Assembly: GCA_030428695.1 (NCBI GenBank)
Contig: JAUIEM010000105.1
Span: forward strand, 1 to 25,146
From: a bacterium
Lineage (GTDB): Bacteria; Planctomycetota; J058; JAJDCP01
DNA: 25,146 nucleotides
Direction of reading: 5' to 3'
Shown here: positions 20,121 to 25,146 of the stretch, piece after piece
Layout: every line of letters begins with the position of its first letter
How positions within the stretch are numbered: position 1 is the first letter of the stretch
Position numbers and translations under genes: made by a program
Notes under the pieces: generated by a model
What the model saw: the letters and a program-made list of their open reading frames with translations, nothing else
Told to the model about the DNA's origin: nothing
Database searches by the model: none

Positions 20121-21749
20121 ATGGAGCTGATCGACATCGCGACTGTCCTGGCCGGCATCGGGCTGCTCGCCTGGTCGCTGGTCCTGCTCGTGCGCGCCTA
20201 CCAGGCTTGCCGGGTGCGGTTCACCATCCACTGGCTGCTCGGCCTGACGATCCTCCTGTCCGCCTTCCTGTTCGCCTACATGGCCGTGCTCTTCGCCGGA
20301 GTCGGCGGCCAGCTCGAGCTGCCCGGGCTGGTCTGCCAGGTGATGCTGTGGGCGGCGGTGTTCGCCTTCGTCTACTCCTGGGCCTTCGCCTCGACGACCA
20401 CCCAGACGGTCGACGTGCTCGAGGCGAACCAGACGCTGCTGCGCCGCCTGCAGGCGTCCGCCGACGGGCTCGGGCTGCGGGTGAAGCAGAGCAACACCGA
20501 GGTCGAGCAGGCCAACGCCCGGCTGCGCGCCGAGATCAAGGAACGTGAGCGGCTCGAGGAGCAGCGTTTCGAGGCGCGCCTGCAGCACACCCAGAAGCTC
20601 GAGTCCCTCGGCGTGCTCGCCGGGGGCATCGCCCACGACTTCAACAACCTGCTCGTCGGCATGCTCGGCAACGCGGGGCTGGCCCTGCTCGACCTCGACG
20701 AGGACTCGCCGGCGCGGCCGACGGTCGAGCAGATCGAGATCGCGGCCCGGCGCGCCGCCGAGCTGACCCAGCAGCTGCTGGCCTATTCGGGGAAGGGACG
20801 CTTCGTCGTCGGGCCCGTCCACCTGTCGAGCCTGGTCGGGGAGATGCTCGACCTGCTCGAGGTCTCGATCTCGAAGAAGGCGGCGCTGCGCTGCGACTTC
20901 GACGGCAGCCTGCCGATGATCCAGGCGGACGCCTCCCAGCTGCGGCAGGTGATCATGAACTTGATCACGAACGCGTCCGACGCCCTCGAGCAGGAGGAGG
21001 GGCTGATCACCCTGCGCACCGGCAGCCAGCCCGTCGACCGGGCGCTGCTCGCCGACGCCTGGGCCAGCGAGCATCTGCCCGAGGGGCGCTACGCCTTCGT
21101 CGAGGTGCGCGACACGGGCAAGGGCATGGACGCGGCGGTGCGGGAGCGGATGTTCGACCCCTTCTTCACCACCAAATCGACCGGCCGCGGCCTCGGTCTC
21201 GCCTCGCTGCTCGGCATCGTCCGCGCGCACAAGGGCCTGATCCAGGTCCACAGCGAGGTCGGCTCCGGGACGATGATCAAGGTGCTGCTGCCGATCGCCG
21301 GTGAGACGTTCGCCGACCTCGTGCCGACGGTGCCGGAGCTCCTCAGCTGGCAGGGCGGCGGCACGGTGCTCGTCGCCGACGATGAGGAGGTCGTGCGGCG
21401 GATGGTGGAGAGGACGCTGACGCGCTCGGGCTTCGACGTGATCAGCACCGTCGACGGCCGCGACTGCCTCGAGCGCTTCGCCGAGCAGCCCGGCAAGTTC
21501 GACCTCGTGCTCCTCGACCTGACGATGCCTCGGCTCAACGGCGAGGAGACCTTCCGTGAGCTGCGGCGTCTGCGGCGTGACGTGCCGGTGTTGATCGCCA
21601 GCGGCTACACCGAGCAGGAGACCAACCAGCTCGCCGACAGCTACCTCGCGAGCTTCCTGCAGAAGCCCTTCGGGCCGAACGCGCTGCTCGCGAAAGTGCG
21701 CTCGCTGCTCGACCTGTCGATCTCGAGCGAGGAGCTGCGCGAAGCCTGA
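20121..21749 (+). CDS. Membrane-bound hybrid histidine kinase with C-terminal receiver domain
   Basis: 542 residues, ATG at 20121; the ribosome-binding site is weak. Three membrane segments at about 5-25, 38-62 and 71-92 leave no large outside domain, so it may sense the membrane or the state of a partner. A coiled coil (about 100-160) leads to the dimerisation domain with the phosphate-accepting His H172 in GGIAHDFNNLL. The ATPase domain shows the N box (NLITNASDALE), G1 box (DTGKGMD), F box (FDPFFTTK) and G2 box (GRGLGL). The receiver domain (about 415-535) has the acidic pair DDEE, phospho-acceptor D466 in LLDLTMP, and KPF. The HDFNN type is the HisKA subclass common in NtrB-like and hybrid kinases. 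No separate response regulator or phosphotransfer protein is in the window, so the output is unknown. The upstream ABC ATPase may be in the same transcript. Confidence 0.93.
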   Translation: MELIDIATVLAGIGLLAWSLVLLVRAYQACRVRFTIHWLLGLTILLSAFLFAYMAVLFAGVGGQLELPGLVCQVMLWAAVFAFVYSWAFASTTTQTVDVLEANQTLLRRLQASADGLGLRVKQSNTEVEQANARLRAEIKERERLEEQRFEARLQHTQKLESLGVLAGGIAHDFNNLLVGMLGNAGLALLDLDEDSPARPTVEQIEIAARRAAELTQQLLAYSGKGRFVVGPVHLSSLVGEMLDLLEVSISKKAALRCDFDGSLPMIQADASQLRQVIMNLITNASDALEQEEGLITLRTGSQPVDRALLADAWASEHLPEGRYAFVEVRDTGKGMDAAVRERMFDPFFTTKSTGRGLGLASLLGIVRAHKGLIQVHSEVGSGTMIKVLLPIAGETFADLVPTVPELLSWQGGGTVLVADDEEVVRRMVERTLTRSGFDVISTVDGRDCLERFAEQPGKFDLVLLDLTMPRLNGEETFRELRRLRRDVPVLIASGYTEQETNQLADSYLASFLQKPFGPNALLAKVRSLLDLSISSEELREA

Positions 21750-21785
21750 GCTTCTGGAAGGCTCTCCTGCACGGCTCCCTCGAGA

Positions 21786-21811
21786 GTTTTCCCAAGTTCC
21801 CCTGGAAAAAC
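21786..21811 (+). terminator. Weak AT-rich dyad after the histidine kinase gene
   Basis: GTTTTCC / GGAAAAAC with one bulged base and an 11-nt loop, 37 bp after the stop codon. No T-run follows. The rest of the 276-bp gap to the next gene holds the promoter at 21961-21989 and nothing else that I recognise. Confidence 0.2.
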
Positions 21812-21960
21812 CGGCCCGCCACGCGAGACCTCCCGAGGAGATCGCGCGCGAAGATCGTCGCCTTCCCCGCGCCCGACTCGAGCGCGGGGGTCGACTGGTC
21901 CCAGCCCTTCTCGCGTTGAGCGAGCCTTCGACCGGGCCCGGCCCTTCCGACCCGGTCCGC

Positions 21961-21989
21961 TTGCCGCAAGGGTCGGGAGGCCGTACAGT
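21961..21989 (+). promoter_or_regulatory. Candidate promoter for the second Ser/Thr kinase
   Basis: TTGCCG (21961-21966), exactly 17 bp, TACAGT (21984-21989). Transcription would start near 21996, 30 nt before the ATG. The -35 is identical to that of the first Ser/Thr kinase gene. Confidence 0.5.
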
Positions 21990-22025
21990 CAACAGGGCCA
22001 CAACGCGCAGCGGCGGGAGCCAACG

Positions 22026-25000
22026 ATGCGCTCGGACATCATCCGTGCCGGCTGCCGCATACTCGGCATGCTCGGCGCGGGGCCGATCAGTACCTCGTAC
22101 CGCGCCAGCAGTCCGGAGCACGGACCGGTGGCCCTGAAGGTGATCCGCCCCGGGCGCTGCCCGTCCGCATCCCAGGAGATGATCTGGAAGTCGCAGAGCT
22201 GGGTGCTCGCCCGGCTCGGCCACCCGCATGTCGTCGCCGGCTTCGGCACCGCGCGGGACGAGGGCGACCTGCTCTGGATCGAGGAGCTGCTCGCGCCGGC
22301 CCACCTCGGCATCCGGCTGCGCGACGGGCCGCTGGCCGTGCCGGACGCCGTCGCGCTGCTCCGCGACCTCGCGCTCGCCCTGCACGCGGCCCACGACGCC
22401 GACGTCCACCACGGCGCCCTGGCGCCGTCGAGCGTGCTGTTCAACCCCGAAGGCGTGCCCCGGCTGGGCGATTGGGGCTTCCCGCTGCTCGAGCTCGCCG
22501 GCCCCGAGGTCGCCGGTCGGCCCGCCGCGGCCTGGCGCTGGGCGGCCCCCGAGCGCCGGGACGAGCCGCCCTCCGCGCCCGCGGACATGTACTCCCTCGG
22601 CAGGCTGCTGGTCGACGCCCTTTGCGGGGGCTCCACGCCGGACCCGCAGGGCGCCCTCGGCGCCGCGCTGGCGGGCCGTCCGCAGCTGGCGGAGGCGCTC
22701 GCCGGGCTGCTCGATGCGGACCCGGCCGCGCGACCGACCGCCCTCGAGGTCGCCAGAGCCTGCGCGGCGAGCCTGCGGGAGGACATCTCCGACGCCGGTC
22801 CGACCACCGTCCATCCTCCCGCCCCCGAGAGCCTCGGCCGCACCCGGGCCCTGCCCAGCGCGCGCTCGAAGGTCCCCGGCCGCGACAGCTCCGGCGAGCT
22901 GCCGAAGTTCAGCGTGCAGAGTCGGCTCGGCAGCGGTGGGATGGGCCAGGTGTGGGCGGCGATCGACGCCGATCTGCGCCGCCGCGTGGCGATCAAGTCC
23001 GCGCTGTCGGGCGAGGAGCAGGTGCAGCGCCAGTTCATCGCCGAGGCGCAGGTAACCGGACAGCTCGAGCACCCGAACATCGTGCCGATCCACGAGCTGG
23101 CGCTCGACGATGAGGGGCGGGCCTTCATCGTGATGAAGAAGGTCGAGGGAAGCAGCCTCCACGCGCTCCTCTACCGCCTGAAGCGCGGTCCGCGGCCCGC
23201 CGCAATGCAGCTGGCGGAGGCGCCGGAGCTGTCCGCGCCCGGCCCGAAGCGCGGCTCGCGCCAGGAGCAGCTCGCCGAGCTCAGCTGGCTGCTCGGCGTG
23301 TTCCTCAAGGTCTGCGGCGGGGTCTCGTACGCCCACAGCCGCGGGGTGATCCACCGCGACCTCAAGCCGTCGAACGTGATGGTCGGGGCCTTCGGTGAGG
23401 TGCTCGTCCTCGACTGGGGGCTGGCGCAGGTGCACGCCGACCCGACCGCGACCGATCAGGTCGTCACCGAGCGCAGCCTTGCCGGTCCCGAGCCGGTGGC
23501 CGAGGGCACGCTGGTCGGGACCCCCGCCTACATGGCTCCGGAGCAGGCCCGCGGCGAGCTCTCCAGCCTCGACGAGCGCGCGGACGTGTACGCCCTCGGC
23601 GCCATCCTCTACCAGATCGTCAGCCTCGAGACCGCCCGCCCCCGCGCGCCGCGCGACGCCTATACGGCGGCCCTGAGCGGGCAGGTCGTGCCGCCGTCGA
23701 GGCGCGCCCCCGGCCGTTTCGTGCCGTCCGAGCTCGAGGCGGTCGTGCTGCGGGCGATGCGCCCCGACCGGGACGAGCGCTACCCGACGGTGCAGGCCTT
23801 GCGCGCCGACGTCCAGGCCTTCCTCGACGGGCGCGTCGTCGAGGCCCATCGCTACACCCTCGTCGAGCGGGCCCTGCGCTGGACCCGCCGGCACCGCACG
23901 ACGGTGCGGGTCGCCGCGCTCGTCGCCCTGCTGCTGGTGCTCGGCGTGTTCGGGGCGCTGTGGGCGGCGGAGGAAGCGCGCCTCGCGGGGTTGCGCGAGC
24001 AGGCGGAGCGGCGCGCGTCCCGCCTCGACACCCTGCGCGGGCAGCTCGAGGAGCTGCAGTCCGAGCTGCTCTCGCTGCCCTCGCTGGCGCCGGAGGAAGC
24101 CGGAGCGCAGCTCGCCGCCTTCGCGCAGCTCCACGCCGCGCGCATCGGCGGCATCGCGGGAGACGACGAGCTGCGCAGCGCCCGCCCGCCCATCGCCGCT
24201 GCCGCCGAGCGCCTTCCGCAGCTCGCCGAGTCGCTGCGGGTGCGCACCCTGCAGCGCTGGGCTTGGACGCGGCTCGCCGCCCTGCCGGCTCCGGCAGAGG
24301 CCGACAGCCTGAGTCTGCGCGCGGCGGAGGACGACTTCCAGCGCTTCCGCGACTTCCTCGCGGGCCTGCCGGACAGCGCCACCCTCCCCGTCGCGGAGTT
24401 CGCGACCTGGCGCGCGCGCGCCGCCGACGTCCGGGAGGACGTGCGGGGGGCGGCGGCCTGGGTCAGCCGGGCCTACTGCGCCCAGCCGCGCTCGGAGGCG
24501 GCCGGGCGCGGTTTCCTGTCGCTCGCCGAGGGCTCGCTGCGCGACGGTCTGTACGAGCGGGCGAGCGACCAGTTCCTGCGCGCCCTGAGCACCTTCGGGC
24601 CGGACTTCCCGGTCCTGCGCGCCGGCGCCTGGTACGGGCTGGCGCGCGCGCTCGCCCGGCTCCCCGACGGGGCGACCAACCCCTTCGGTCTCGACCAGCC
24701 GCCCCGCCTGCTCGCCCTGCGCTGCCTCCTGCAGGTCGTCGATTCGCAAGGGAGCCCGCGTCCGGCCCTGCTCGAAGCGCTCGGGGAAGACAGCGGCGCC
24801 GCCCGGCTGTGGCTGGAGGTTCTGCGCCGCACCAGCCTGGAGGCCGGCGAGGGGCTGCTCGCCGACCTCGCGCCGACGCCGGGCTACGAGGGGATCGCGC
24901 GGCTGCGCGGCGACACCCTCGAGGTCTTCGACTGCGGTCCGCCCCTGCGGGCGGGGGCCGGTCCGGTCAGCCTGCGGCGGCGGCTCGCCTGGAGCCTGGA

Positions 25001-25146
25001 GCTGGCGCGGTACGAGCTCGGCGTGCCCCCGGGCGCCCAGCTCGCCTGGGTCGGCCGCCTCGGGGAGGGCAACGTCGGCGCGGCGATCCGCTTCAACCGG
25101 CCGGGGCCCCGGGGGGAGCGGCTGCTGCTGGTCAGCCAGCTCGGGC
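22026..25146 (+). CDS. Tandem pseudokinase-kinase membrane Ser/Thr protein kinase, C-terminus cut off by window edge
   Basis: 1,040 residues are visible from the ATG at 22026 (GGGAG 6 nt upstream); no stop before the edge. Residues about 10-255 form a first kinase-like domain: VALK with K38, DWG with D149 and an APE motif are kept, but the catalytic loop reads HGALAPSS at 129-136 in place of HRDLKPSN, so the catalytic Asp (A131), the Lys (A133) and the metal-binding Asn (S136) are all lost, and the glycine loop is changed to GAGPIS. A linker follows, then a complete kinase domain from about 296: GSGGMG near 302, K324, HRD with D445, DWG with D463, APE at E506. One membrane segment at about 629-650 is followed by a coiled coil and a long helical outer region. 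A regulatory pseudokinase acting on the adjoining active kinase is the natural reading. It is a relative of the kinase at 961-4653 by its catalytic loops. Confidence 0.92.
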   Translation, partial: MRSDIIRAGCRILGMLGAGPISTSYRASSPEHGPVALKVIRPGRCPSASQEMIWKSQSWVLARLGHPHVVAGFGTARDEGDLLWIEELLAPAHLGIRLRDGPLAVPDAVALLRDLALALHAAHDADVHHGALAPSSVLFNPEGVPRLGDWGFPLLELAGPEVAGRPAAAWRWAAPERRDEPPSAPADMYSLGRLLVDALCGGSTPDPQGALGAALAGRPQLAEALAGLLDADPAARPTALEVARACAASLREDISDAGPTTVHPPAPESLGRTRALPSARSKVPGRDSSGELPKFSVQSRLGSGGMGQVWAAIDADLRRRVAIKSALSGEEQVQRQFIAEAQVTGQLEHPNIVPIHELALDDEGRAFIVMKKVEGSSLHALLYRLKRGPRPAAMQLAEAPELSAPGPKRGSRQEQLAELSWLLGVFLKVCGGVSYAHSRGVIHRDLKPSNVMVGAFGEVLVLDWGLAQVHADPTATDQVVTERSLAGPEPVAEGTLVGTPAYMAPEQARGELSSLDERADVYALGAILYQIVSLETARPRAPRDAYTAALSGQVVPPSRRAPGRFVPSELEAVVLRAMRPDRDERYPTVQALRADVQAFLDGRVVEAHRYTLVERALRWTRRHRTTVRVAALVALLLVLGVFGALWAAEEARLAGLREQAERRASRLDTLRGQLEELQSELLSLPSLAPEEAGAQLAAFAQLHAARIGGIAGDDELRSARPPIAAAAERLPQLAESLRVRTLQRWAWTRLAALPAPAEADSLSLRAAEDDFQRFRDFLAGLPDSATLPVAEFATWRARAADVREDVRGAAAWVSRAYCAQPRSEAAGRGFLSLAEGSLRDGLYERASDQFLRALSTFGPDFPVLRAGAWYGLARALARLPDGATNPFGLDQPPRLLALRCLLQVVDSQGSPRPALLEALGEDSGAARLWLEVLRRTSLEAGEGLLADLAPTPGYEGIARLRGDTLEVFDCGPPLRAGAGPVSLRRRLAWSLELARYELGVPPGAQLAWVGRLGEGNVGAAIRFNRPGPRGERLLLVSQLG

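Noticed and set aside
20088..24749. Minus-strand open frame of 1,553 codons, the longest in the window
   Set aside because: It lies opposite the histidine kinase and the tandem kinase, both with clear catalytic motifs on the plus strand; its translation is low-complexity Arg/Gly/Ala/Leu typical of GC-rich shadow frames.

Overview
The window is a visibly GC-rich stretch of bacterial chromosome with short intergenic gaps. The gene content suggests a Planctomycetota-like organism: membrane-anchored Ser/Thr kinases with a DWG activation motif, a planctomycete-style cytochrome c domain fused to a formylglycine-generating-enzyme (SUMF1) domain, and a secreted squalene-cyclase-like toroid protein. 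This placement is an inference from protein style; another GC-rich, kinase-rich phylum such as Myxococcota is not excluded. Because the DNA is so GC-rich, most long open frames, including several above 1,000 codons on the opposite strand, are shadows of the genes listed here.

Layout, left to right. (1) A DNA methyltransferase (minus strand) runs off the left edge; it is divergent from a large receptor-like Ser/Thr kinase (961-4653). The kinase converges on a secreted cytochrome c/SUMF1 fusion (4656-5972, minus). (2) A two-gene minus-strand cassette (10154 to 6212) encodes a PAAR spike-tip protein followed by a large multidomain peptidoglycan-targeting protein. This is the most system-like part of the window: it looks like a contractile-injection tip with its cell-wall cargo, although no tube, sheath or baseplate gene is present. 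(3) Divergent from it is ribBA (riboflavin synthesis), followed 3 bp later by an unrecognised membrane protein that seems to be built from three repeated units, then a tRNA with anticodon CAU (most likely the lysidine-type Ile tRNA). (4) A YkgJ-type cysteine-cluster protein converges on a secreted toroid/HEAT-repeat protein (minus), followed by a 61-residue Flp-like pilin (minus). (5) A TerB-like/LETM1-like protein (minus) is divergent from a Wzt-type ABC transporter ATPase, which is followed by a hybrid histidine kinase. (6) A second Ser/Thr kinase, which carries a degenerate kinase domain in front of an intact one, runs off the right edge.

The genes share a theme of envelope and signalling: three sensor kinases, a secreted haem/SUMF1 protein, peptidoglycan-targeting effector-like proteins, a pilin and a polysaccharide-export ATPase. 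Apart from the PAAR/peptidoglycan pair and the ribBA/membrane-protein pair, most genes look like single transcription units with their own promoters. The two Ser/Thr kinase genes have nearly identical promoter-like sequences, which may mean they are expressed together. All functional calls come from reading motifs by eye; no database search was possible.
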